Positions 23,538-33,199 of a stretch of DNA of 64,000 bases are shown here, piece after piece. The notes beneath the pieces were generated by a model. The model was not told the origin of the DNA, made no database searches, and saw only the letters and a list, made by a program, of their open reading frames with translations. Each line of letters opens with the position of its first letter. Position 1 is the first letter of the stretch. The stretch is from Acanthopleura granulata (Eukaryota > Mollusca > Polyplacophora > Chitonida > Chitonidae). The translations under genes were made by a program, and so were the position numbers. The stretch covers positions 13,460,330 through 13,524,329 of the forward strand of contig JABBOT010000001.1 in NCBI GenBank assembly GCA_016165875.1, given 5' to 3'.

Positions 23538-23614
23538 ATAATGCTGGCCGCCGTCGTATAAATGAAATACTCTTGAGTACGACTTTAAGCACCAATCAAA
23601 TAAGTAAATAAATA
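23538..23614 (+). mobile_element. SINE 3' tail, plus strand
   Basis: ATAATGCTGGCCGCCGTCGT, ATAAATGAAATACTCTTGAG and ACCAATCAAATAAGTAAATA are the 3' end of the main SINE. It lies 21 bp beyond the inverted copy, so the two tails can pair as a hairpin. Confidence 0.8.
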
Positions 23615-23907
23615 GCCATTGGTGTAAATGTTTTTAAAATGTGGAGTTTTACAGCTTTCAAAGAACTGGTGTTAGAAATTCTAACAAAATTGAAGGAATT
23701 TTGGGGCCTTCAAGATCAGAGTTTTACTTAATTATTTAATACAACCACCTATATTTGGTCAGAAGTTTGATGTAAACAGTTGCTTGAAAATCGGTGAAAA
23801 TACTTTGAAACTTCTAAAGTTGAAAAAGTGGTTTTCAAAGAGAATCTCATTGTAAAATTCCAAACAGTTTAACAAGTAAAACAGCGTTCCCCAAGAAAAA
23901 GGATAGC

Positions 23908-24402
23908 ATGATGTCAAGATATTTTGGAAATTCGTCCATGTTTACCAGATGCTGTGCTTGTCGCCTATACATCCAGGTTATCACAGCCTGGCTTGCAACT
24001 GTCCTCCTCTACCATTGCGTGCTCCACAGCTCCACAGTGATCTGTCCAACTACCACTGCGCCATTTGCAACGCGCAGCGATTCCAGCAAATTATTAATAA
24101 CCATTTTTATTCAGGATCAAAGAAGACGGCATGTCATCATATCACTTACTGGTTCACTTTTTACAGACTCATACTCGAATCACGCTGGTCACGAGGTACC
24201 GCCCGTAGAGAAGATACGTTTCCGCACACTTAATTACTCCACGGTCTTTATGTTTAATGGAAAGAGGCGCCATTTGCAGCGGTTGACTTCGGTTCTTCGG
24301 GAATGGCGTGTCTACAGCTCGTTGGCTTTGTCTCTTGTGCCACTCCAGTCTTGGCGTCTTCCCATCTCGCCTGAAATGCAAATGCACACCGTTTATAATT
24401 GA
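23908..24402 (+). CDS. Longest open frame in the window (164 codons), unproven
   Basis: The plus-strand frame from 23908 to 24402 is the longest uninterrupted one in the window. A second plus-strand frame of 94 codons (23949-24233) overlaps it, containing NYHCAICNAQRFQQI, a CxxC pair that could hint at a zinc knuckle. The local DNA is less AT-rich than its flanks, which by itself lengthens open frames. No signal peptide, domain or homolog is recognised for the 164-codon product, and there is no transposon signature. An orphan gene, a decayed ORF or chance are all possible. Confidence 0.18.
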   Translation: MMSRYFGNSSMFTRCCACRLYIQVITAWLATVLLYHCVLHSSTVICPTTTAPFATRSDSSKLLITIFIQDQRRRHVIISLTGSLFTDSYSNHAGHEVPPVEKIRFRTLNYSTVFMFNGKRRHLQRLTSVLREWRVYSSLALSLVPLQSWRLPISPEMQMHTVYN

Positions 24403-24755
24403 TGTGAAATCATATCCACAGCTACTCCTGTATTGAATGATAGGTCCTATTTATGTGAACTGTCTTCTACTATATGTGAGTATTCCAGAACTTGCTAGGT
24501 ACGCTGGTGTTTTACGCACGCAATAATTCCTGATGTGATTGACTGAGAGGTTATTCAGAACACGCCAGAATACCACAATGGCACTGGAGAAGGCACATTG
24601 TCTCTCCTCCAATCGTGCGTCCTCTTACCGTTACGAAATGAAATATCGTAAATTAGCAAATTTTACAACGCATATCAGATGTGGTTTTGTCGTCTTTTTC
24701 TCTACCCGGCCTTGTTTCAAAGACAAGTATCTGTGTTTTGTAACATTTTACGTAG

Positions 24756-24888
24756 GAATAAACATTTGGAAACGACGGTTGGCCACATCCGTTGTCCCGA
24801 ATGTCACGTCAGCTCCCACTCGGCGAACCCACCCACGTCCGTTTGCTATAGTCGAAGTCTCACTATTCCTGGAGAACATATTTATTGA
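24756..24888 (+). CDS. Terminal-exon-like segment with CPECH motif (unproven)
   Basis: The tract GTTTTGTAACATTTTACGTAG ends at 24755 as an acceptor. After one base, 43 codons follow to a TGA ending at 24888. The product includes LETTVGHIRCPECHVSS and SRSLTIPGEHIY. The CPECH pair is reminiscent of half a zinc-binding site. A second frame over the same DNA (24539-24901, 120 codons) is also open, so the region is generally stop-poor on the plus strand, which lowers the weight of either reading. Confidence 0.2.
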
Positions 24889-25410
24889 CCGGCTCCTTTA
24901 ATTTACTTCAGCGGCTTTGGCGAACAGGGTTTAGTCCGGTTAATACAATCATGCCATTTATATAATGACATATATCACCGATTCCAACCACTGAAGAACT
25001 TTGATGCGGGCACATCGCGACAGAATTTGTCAACCAGATTGACATGTTGATTTTTCTGTAGGAAACCTGTGCATTATGGTTAATCGTCTTGAAATGAAAG
25101 GAAGACTTTACTCTTGAGGGAAAATGGCTTCTTTTCTAAAACCTGGACCATATTCTACAGGACAGTTTCCGGAGTGAACGTCAGAGGATTTCCGCGGGCC
25201 TGTATTACTGATGATGGAGCCAGACTACTGCTAAACATGGCGTCGTATTGGACCATAGAAGAAAGTCAGCTACCAATAAAAGGGGATTAGTGTTCATTCA
25301 TTACAAGATCTTCGGTGACAACGTATATATACTGTGGAAATGATGTAATGTCTTGTTAATTAGGGTACCCACAGACACAAGACAGCAAACAAGTCTCTTC
25401 TTAGTGTAAA

Positions 25411-25520
25411 TCTAGGCTTTGAAAACCGACATTCGTGTACCCAACCAAAGTAGGCGTTCCTGGTCAATAATCGCACAACCAATTTCCAAAAACGACAAAT
25501 AACACAAACCCCAAAAGAAC
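25411..25520 (+). repeat. Dispersed repeat Y, copy 2
   Basis: This is the partner of 22612-22720. The order of shared blocks is the same on the same strand, about 2.8 kb apart. It holds no open frame shared between copies. Confidence 0.65.
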
Positions 25521-26175
25521 TAACAAAATATATAAATATAAAATTTGGGCGGATTCATGCAAAGAGAAGCAGTCAACACTTTTCAATGATGACGAAAAGA
25601 CGCAATGGGTGTCTTAGGGGGATGAATAAAATCAGTATCCAAATCGAGTACCATTTTGATATATATGTGGTGTCGATAATCAACTATGTGTCTCAGTTGC
25701 GCTTTGATTGTAACTGTTCGTATATCCAACGTGGCGATCACAATCGACACGATGAACGTAAGGTCCCTAGCCCCGGGTTAGGCACAATTATAAAGAGATT
25801 CTGAACATTCCGCCCGCATTTACCAACAAGAGAGGCGTATTGTCTTGCATGTGTTATGGTCTTCGTTAGAAATGAATTTGTATTGCCTACTTTCTTTTGG
25901 AATGTAGAACAGATATTTAATTGGACAAACTTTTTCTTGCGACAATTATACGGGCTAGTAGAATAATAAGACCACCAATTTTACTATTTCTTATTTTTCT
26001 TATTTTGGCACAAAAATGAATTATTTTACCATGTATACATTACGAAACAATATACTTAATAACAATAAAGTTATTAACTTCATGTGTCTAACGTTCTTTA
26101 TAATGTGAGCAAACTTGTCAAACCTGTTACACAGTTCTGTATTTCCGCAAACCAGTTAAATGATCCTCTTATTTC
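25521..26175. other. Unannotated AT-rich stretch
   Basis: The 72-codon plus frame at 25586-25804 contains VSQLRFDCNCSYIQRGD and runs up to a donor-like AAC/GTAAGG at 25757, but no acceptor of any quality precedes it. Nothing else is recognised. Confidence 0.35.
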
Positions 26176-26343
26176 GGCCTCCTCTCCGGCAGTGAGAAGG
26201 TCTACCAGCAACCTGCGAATGATCGTGGGTTTTCCCCGTGCACTGCCCAGTTTCCCCCCACCATAAGGATGGCAGCCGTGGTATAATTGAAATATTCTTG
26301 AGTACGGCGTAAAACGCCAATCAAATAAATAAATAAATAAATA
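26176..26343 (+). mobile_element. SINE, most of body and tail
   Basis: GGCCTCCTCTCCGGCAGTGA, GAAGGTCTACCAGCAACCTG, CGAATGATCGTGGGTTTTCC, TGAAATATTCTTGAGTACGG and CGTAAAACGCCAATCAAATA occur in order, ending in four AATA repeats. The tRNA-like head is missing. Confidence 0.88.
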
Positions 26344-28149
26344 TTTCTGCCTAAACCTGACCTTTTCATATGACTGAAAAACATTCTTGAGGAACTTATT
26401 TCCACCCGCGTGTAAAACATGGTATTAGGCTGGTAAAAAATGCAAGTGTATACAGACATGTCTATGTATTACCTTTTTTTCATTTAACAACAAGAACCTT
26501 TAAGAAATGTAATCTCAAAACAGAGGTGTTAAGAACTTTTCGGTTATAGCTGAGATTTATAGTCACGTTTCACATCACTGTGATCTTATATTGATTGTAT
26601 CAGAATTAAAGTATTTGTAGTTGTAGTACAAATGTATATGTATATCTAAGATATTCTCGGTCAAAAACTGCTATAATCTCATTCGAACCTAATCGGTAAC
26701 CTGAGAAACATTAATGAAACGACTTTCAACACACGTCTGTAAACATTCTATATGACAAACTTTAATGGCATCTGAAGAATTTGATTTGCAACCATCAATT
26801 TTCAGTCATTTTGCTGAAAAGAGCGACTAGAACTCATCATCACGTCACGTTTACTGGACCTAAATCACCAAATGCCCAAAACGGCAGTAACATTGGTAAC
26901 TACACTATATAAGCTTGATCTGTGACACTGTTTTTCTATTTTTGAAGAAACTCAATCATGCTCCCGTCGTTACAACAGTCTACTACTTCTCACTAAATAG
27001 TCATGTTTAGTACTGGTGCATATATTCTCCAGTCATTATCTAAACAGACTCTTTGCTTTAACTTGGTCTACATTGATTACGAGCCTCATTATAATAGGTA
27101 ATCCCACTGACAGCTGAAACGTTCTGAACAAGCTGCAATAGGAAAAGTCAGATGATTTATTGTCCACATTGCCCGTTTAATGACGTCATCGATAATTTTA
27201 GCTCGCGGCTACAGCCCCCCTCCAGCTATACATAAACGTGTGGGCGAGTTATCCCAAATACGGGAATACGTGTCTGCCAGTAGACGCAGACTATTGGTTT
27301 CACGTCTCCCACACCCGGAGTTTCACACAATGGAAACCATCTGGTTAGAGAGCGGCAAACTCTATGGATCGCGTGTTCGGTATTTTTAGGTGGGGGCTAT
27401 ATCGTAGCATATCGGCATTCCTGTAAAGCCTGCTCTATCCGACCACGTACAGGCAGCTGTGTTCGGAGGAAGGCCAAGTTCACGGGAGCCCATGTAAACA
27501 TATTCAATAAAAAAAAGTGTAAATATCATGTCGCGAGGGAGAAGTGATGGAAAGACAATGACATTAGCGTCAGAAAAACCATGAGTGGACTTCCACCCCC
27601 ATATTCAGAAAACTCATATGAATTTCTGGTCTCTGAAAAACTTCGTATATACAGCATTTGCCTTTAACTTTTAAAATCCTTGATAGCTGTGGCGTTGGAT
27701 TGTTCGAGCGTATTCAGCGTAGAGTCAAGTCTTTATTTAAGACATTTGAAAGAGCGTTTAAAGGATTCAATAACTTTCCAAAAGAAGAGGTTTGTTGAAT
27801 ATTTTGGATACGGAGCCAATGCCTGTATTGGGCTGTTCTTAAAATTTCTAGGCCAAAAAATGAAAGCTTTTTGATGACAAGAGCTTAAAAATAGCCTAGA
27901 GCTGTCATGGGGATTTTCAGTTACTTCTGTGAGGAACATACATTATTGTTCACTTTTTTTTCTTTTTCTTCTGGCCATAAATCATCTGTCCATACCTTTG
28001 GTATAGAAATTATAGAGGCAAGATGTACTTCATAGTTTTACAAGATTTTGTCTAACAGTTTTTGTGAGGAGTAAATAATAAGCAAATGGTTAAAATAAGT
28101 AAACAAATGAAAAGGTATTTGTATCAAGTTTATAATGCATAGGGCGCTC
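26344..28149. other. Unannotated stretch
   Basis: No gene is recognised. 27180-27390 is open on the plus strand for 69 codons and is somewhat CpG-richer, without domain resemblance. Confidence 0.4.
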
Positions 28150-28412
28150 GCTGACTAATATGAATGAAGCGCGTGTTCGTGTACTCCGTCAGGTCCTTGG
28201 CCAATGAGGTCTCGTGTTCGAATCCAGACCTTGTCGATGCCATTGCATCTTTAAGCCTAGAGATTTGTCAGGTACCTGGTAATACATCATACGCGAGCAA
28301 AATCTGATCATTGTCAGCAGTGCGGTCGTTGGCAAATGGTACACGTAACCCCTGAAATAACCCTTGCGGCAGCCAATTCAACGTCATGTAACATCAATCA
28401 AATCAAATGAAA
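28150..28412 (+). mobile_element. Third SINE family, tRNA-derived (tentative)
   Basis: A B-box-like GTGTTCGAATCCAGACC lies near 28212 and the element runs through GATTTGTCAGGTACCTGG to a tail reading ACATCAATCAAATCAAATGA. The B box, the internal block shared with 18726-18800 and the CAATCAAATCAAA tail together suggest a tRNA-derived SINE distinct from the main family. The A box is weak. The start is approximate. Confidence 0.5.
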
Positions 28413-30092
28413 TCAGATCATAATGTGCTATTGTACGCGATCGGGTTTTTCGTGTCATATTTAGGCCGTATGTATTTTCTACTCGAATATATTCAAAATT
28501 ATACTCAGTTATCTTTCGCTGGAATATTTCCTTCAACCCATCAACTCAACATCAACACATCTACCCCACAAAACCTCTTTTGTCTGATCCTGTGGCCTCA
28601 AACCATATGTTCCGCCTACCAGGGAAACACTTTACGGTACAAAACTGCAAAGCATCTTTCCATATGAAAGACTGAACTGACAGAATCCGTCGGATTTAAG
28701 GAGGTTAAATGTTCAGTGGGCTATAGGATTAATTGTGTTGCAGTATAGTATGGTAGTTCACTCGTGACATAATACAGTTTACAGGATTACGACTGTAGAA
28801 AAGGTTCATTGTGCCGCATTGTGTCTGGAATCCTGAGCAAGGGTTTCAAGTTCAAAAGAGTCACTCGGAGTACTGAGTCATTCCTCAAATCGAGCTTCTT
28901 TAAGAGTTCAGTTTGTATTCAGATTCAGACGAGTCAGTCCGTTAGATGTACAAAGAGCCCAATTGCTTTCCTCAATAACCAGGATAATGCTTGTCTACGG
29001 AAGCACAGGAGGATCCAGTTTTCCTAAACCACCGATATATGACACAACATTTGACATTTAAAAAGAAAAGAAGACGAGAAAAACGGTAAACATAGTCCGG
29101 ATTTGAGCAGAAGTTTTTGATTCCTCAGTGCCCTATTTCTGCGATAAGTGTCACCAGGTGTCCATAGAAACGTAGTAAGACGTTTTCACTGAAAGATCTG
29201 CTAAATATCTCCTTGTATATGCAATAAATCCAACTGATATGATGTTTATATCACACAGACCCAAGGTGATTCTTTAATTTAAGTGAAAGGTGCGGTGAGT
29301 GGTAACGTGCATAGAGCCTTGGTTCACTTAGCTCTTCACTGACATGCCTGGCAAATGATTCGAAGTCGCAGTACCTAGGAAATGGGTAATGTGAGCAAAA
29401 CATAATAGCATTTTCAATGCGGAGGAAACTTGAATAGATTTATTCAAAATGACTAAATTCCATATTTTACTGCAAGAGTTGCACAGAAGAATGTCTGCAT
29501 GATACAGAGCTTTAAACTAAATCATAGACATATAAATACATTAAAACATTATTTCGTTTACCACACCATTCCTTGAATTGGTTCCTTGCATCGAGGTATC
29601 TTAACGATTCAGGACGCCTTTCTCACCATAATTGCTCAAGAACCGTTTCGTTTTGTGGGCAAGAGATAAGCCCTAAAGACGTATCTTAGTCCTTCACCCG
29701 CGCAATGGCCTCACACAGTTGTGCAAACACTGACATGGGAGATACAAGTCAACAATTATCAATAGTGGCACTTTCGATGGCCAAGACGGCAGATGTAACC
29801 CAGAGATGTGGGCACAGATTCGCAGAGTTCACGTTACACTTGACTTTCCTCTTCATTAAATATTCTTTTTTTACATAATATAGACGAAAATCTATGTCAA
29901 CTAATGCTGTCAGCTATATGTACAAAGAAATATACCAGAAAAATTTAGTAAGCTAAGCCACGGTTCCGAATTATACACTGTCCATAATGTTTAAGGTTAT
30001 TGTATAAACGTTATATTTAATGATATTTCTAAGATTATTGTATATGTGATGTACGGAGTTTTAACTGTTTTCATTTTTTGTGTTTATTTTAG
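28413..30092. other. Unannotated AT-rich stretch
   Basis: Nothing is recognised. The plus frames at 28407-28667 and 28809-29027 show no domain resemblance. Confidence 0.45.
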
Positions 30093-30223
30093 TTGGTTTA
30101 AACTTACGCTTGGATGTTATCGTTCCCCTGACGAAGCGCACCGGTTTCCCGCCTGTACCATGTTCTCGTCACGATATGGCCAATGCTGTAAATGCCACAA
30201 CTTTAAACCCAGTCAGTCGTTAA
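30093..30223 (+). CDS. Terminal-exon-like segment (unproven)
   Basis: The pyrimidine-rich TTCATTTTTTGTGTTTATTTTAG ends at 30092, one of the strongest acceptor-like sites in the window. After two bases the frame reads 42 codons to TAA at 30221, with NLRLDVIVPLTKRTGFPPV and MANAVNATTLNPVSR, a composition with good coding character. A different frame over the same bases starts at an ATG at 30049 and gives a 69-codon product with a hydrophobic start (VLTVFIFCVYFSW) followed by five cysteines, i.e. a small secreted-peptide layout. Both cannot be right and neither has homology support. Confidence 0.25.
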
Positions 30224-31010
30224 CAAAAAGTCACCATTATACATTTCAGTCACTTTGATTGTCAGTATCATAAATATTTCATTTTCAGGAAGACGTCCAA
30301 GATACCTCATTTTTAAAGGACTAATTGTACAATCAAGATGCACCTAAAACTACCAAGCTCTTGGCCGAGTAACTAGCTATATGTAGCAGAGCGTGCTTGT
30401 TGGATACCACCACGTCTTTGACAAGGACTGCAGCGGCTAGGCCCCCCGAGTACCTGGCGGCTGTGGATAATATGTTCACTCTCCTCAGACAGCATGGCCA
30501 GCATGGACAGGGGACAAGGAGTAGAATACTATAATAGCACAGTCAATATCACATGGACAAGATGCAGAAGTGTAAGGTCGGGCCTATGGCTGTACGGAGA
30601 TACTCGTCAATACAGAGTTCTGGAATCGATGCGCTGGTCAGTGATGACATTGGTTAGTATAAGACGGCCACTCATGCACACGATCAATTACTGTTCAGTA
30701 ATGTGATGACAGTAGTGTTGTCATACAATACAGTCTAATTACATTATTTATAAAACCTATGGGTAAATAGTGTTAATTATTAACCAAAATAACGTAATAC
30801 AATAACTCTGCATGTGCTTTTTGCTTTGCTCTCTCAGGCTTGAGAAATGCATCGTGTTTGCGCTATTACTGTCAATAATGGCTTGCATTCCTCACAGTAA
30901 AGTAACAGTGTTTGCCATTTCTATTAATTCCGGCTCATGATAAACATACACAGACACGAAATTTCAAATTCGCGATTCCATCCAAATGCCGTCGGCAACT
31001 AGCATATGTT
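30224..31010. other. Unannotated stretch
   Basis: No gene or repeat is recognised. The region round 30420-30480 is GC-richer (GGCTAGGCCCCCCGAGTACC) without further sign. Confidence 0.4.
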
Positions 31011-31012
31011 CT

Positions 31013-31231
31013 GCTTAGACCATGGTACTAGAGGGATTATCAGCTGCTGCTTAGACCATGGTGCTAGAGGGATTATCAGCTGCTGCTTAGACCATGGTGC
31101 TAGAGGAATTATCAGCTGCTGCTTAGACCATGGTGCTAGAGGGATTATCAGCTGCTGCTTAGACCATGGTGCTAGAGGGATTATCCGCTGCTGCTTAAAC
31201 CATGGTGCTAGACGGATTATCAGCTGCTGCT
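31013..31231. repeat. 36-bp minisatellite, six near-identical units
   Basis: The core GACCATGGTGCTAGAGGGAT followed by TATCAGCTGCTGCTTA recurs every 36 bp, with CCATGG at about 31020, 31056, 31092, 31128, 31164 and 31200. Units differ at only a few positions. The unit length is divisible by three, and both strands are open across the array (about 88 codons plus, 80 minus). The minus frame repeats SKQQLIIPLAPW and the plus frame repeats CLDHGARGIISC. Because both strands stay open, this is better read as a young minisatellite than as proof of a repeat protein. Confidence 0.92.
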
Positions 31232-31920
31232 CTTTAAGCATTTACTTCAACTGTTGGAATAAAACACTGTAACTAATGGCACCTAACAACATAAAAAAAT
31301 TTACCGATTTGTCAAGTGTCACACTGTCGTCGCAACTCTATTGTTACTCTTCATGAAATACTTTTTTTTTTATTCATACAAGAATTTCACATCCTCTACT
31401 AAATTTGGTATTGGAGAACAGTGCACTAAATTTACCCTGATGGTAATCACAGGTTTGTGTTTTGAACACAAATCTTCAGGCGTTTTATTATATCTTATTG
31501 GCATTACATATTAGCGGTTACACCAATCATGGATTCGTCATGTGTTTCTGTGTACGACTGGAACGTATCGAACTGAAACCATCCCTCTTTCTGTTATTAG
31601 GATTTTGTTCTGCGAAAAAACGAAATAATAATAATAACACAATCCTACTCGCCTCACTTCGCCGATCCTCTGAAATTTAGCAACAAGGCCATGTTCATTG
31701 GGAGGATAATATATACTGGTATGATATGAAAGTATAAAGTAGAAATGGTCGACTGTGCACGGGGCCAGTGATCAAGATTCCAACAAAATGAGCAAGTCTG
31801 TGGCCAGTCCTATTACAACGACACCGGTTATTTCTCGCTGTGGACACTCTCGTGCCACCCGGACGGTAGACCATGGCTATAATGTACGGTCATTACGCCC
31901 AGTTCATATAGTGCATGGGA

Positions 31921-32164
31921 GCCTCCGTGGCTCAGTTGGTTTGCGCGCTATCGCAGCACAAAGACCCGAAGCCTCCCACTAACGCGATCGCTGTGAGTTC
32001 AAGTCCAGCTCATGCTGGCTTCCTCTCCGACCGTAAGTGGTAAGGTCTGCCATCAACCTTCGGATGGTCCTGGATTTCCCCCGGGCTCTGCTCAATTTAC
32101 TCCCACCATAATGCTGGCCACCGTCGTATAAGTGCGGCGTAAAACATCAATCAAATAAATAAAT
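31921..32164 (+). mobile_element. Full-length SINE (reference copy)
   Basis: It begins with a tRNA-like head: GCCTCCGTGGCTCAGTTGG holds an A box, and GTGAGTTCAAGTCCAGCTC holds a B box. The body follows (ATGCTGGCTTCCTCTCCGAC, GGATTTCCCCCGGGCTCTG, CTCCCACCATAATGCTGGCC), then TAAAACATCAATCAAATAAA and a short AATA tail. Imperfect flanking words GTGCATGG and GTACATGG may be the target-site duplication. A small deletion removes the TGAAATATTCTTGAG block seen in other copies. tRNA-derived SINEs carry an internal pol III promoter and depend on a LINE partner. None is seen in this window. Confidence 0.92.
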
Positions 32165-32549
32165 ATGGTACATGGACTAAGCTTAAATAGAATGACTTTT
32201 CCGTGAATAAACTTCTCTTTTCAACCATCCTTAAAACTATCAGCATTCAATCATCCTTTTTTGTAACCTTACAGGCAAATTGCTCTTTTACCAAAATTTG
32301 TATTAAGACATCTCTCCAGAACTGTTTGCCGACGAATTATTTCTGGTCTTTTAACATCTTGTACTATTAACGAGGTAGGTTATAAATAGGTCGTTGGGTT
32401 CAGATAGGAAGAGTAGCTATTCACCATCCTCGTCGCTAAGATATTACAGCCGTCAAACCAGCAGTAACTGCCATTCAGAATGTCACAAGAAAGCTGCCCT
32501 ATGCCTTGTGCTTTGGAAGTAATTACAAAAATCGTTTTCTTCCTTTTAG
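32165..32549. other. Unannotated stretch
   Basis: Nothing is recognised except the pyrimidine tract (ATCGTTTTCTTCCTTTTAG) at its end, which opens the next segment. Confidence 0.4.
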
Positions 32550-32673
32550 GCTTTGTGAAAACATCAGCACACTGTTTGCGTGGGAGCCGACTGTATTACA
32601 ACGTAAATAAGGAACACAATACAGTTATCAAAACAAAATTGCCACAGCCACAACTTTTAACCTTTAATCGCAG
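32550..32673 (+). CDS. Internal-exon-like segment, 124 bp (unproven)
   Basis: Both borders are good: acceptor AAAATCGTTTTCTTCCTTTTAG and donor ATCGCAG/GTAACC. One frame is open across it (two bases, 40 codons, two bases), with CLRGSRLYYNVNKEHNTVIK and KTKLPQPQLLTFNR. The first cysteine-containing part and the charged middle have coding-like composition. No family is recognised. It is close to the start of the duplicated U cluster, and no paralogous copy of it was seen there. Confidence 0.27.
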
Positions 32674-32910
32674 GTAACCTCATAATGTACATGTATGTTA
32701 TAAATTGAAGCACTTCGGATTACTTGACAGTAAAGGTAGTCTGGGACGAAGGCTAAGTGATGGCTTGGAGATAGAATTTCAGTTGCAATGGTACATTTAC
32801 GAGTATTTCACACTTTATCCACAACATGTAATAAATTTTTATGATTTCTTTTGGGGGATGGAGTTAGTTAGCACAGCAGCCGGTTTGGGGCTTAAAATGA
32901 GAGAGCATAT

Positions 32911-33180
32911 TGAGTAATTCTAGATCAGTGATGATCTGTTAAATTGCAAGTAACACTCGACACTGCATTATTTCCCCCCTAGTTCTGTGTAAGCCCTGAT
33001 GTATAGGGTGTAAGTTGGTACTATTTAAGAAACCACCTGAACAGTTAGAATAAAAAAACTTTTTCAGCTAAACTGACAAGAGGACGGATTTCCCTTTTTA
33101 CGCCTGACCATTTATCAATTATCCCACTGGCTTCCCTGCTCTGGTTTTACAACTCATGCTGTAGTCTTTTATACTTATTT
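32911..33180 (-). repeat. Dispersed repeat X, copy 4
   Basis: In reverse complement to the 14.1-kb copy it shows GAGTAATTCTAGATCAGTGA, CACCTGAACAGTTAGAATAA and CTGCTCTGGTTTTACAACTC with TGTAGTCTTTTATACTTATT. Its end lies only about 20 bp before the first recognisable base of the U cluster. Confidence 0.75.
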
Positions 33181-33199
33181 AGAAATTATCGCAGCACCA

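Noticed and set aside
28190..28260. tRNA gene around GTTCGAATCC
   Set aside because: There is no closed cloverleaf. The sequence continues into a SINE-like body and a CAATCAAATCAAA tail.
31013..31231. CRISPR array
   Set aside because: Units are contiguous without unique spacers, and the genome is animal.
31006..31272. 88-codon frame across the 36-bp array as a repeat protein gene
   Set aside because: The opposite strand is equally open, the unit length is a multiple of three, and there is no start context, signal peptide or splice evidence.
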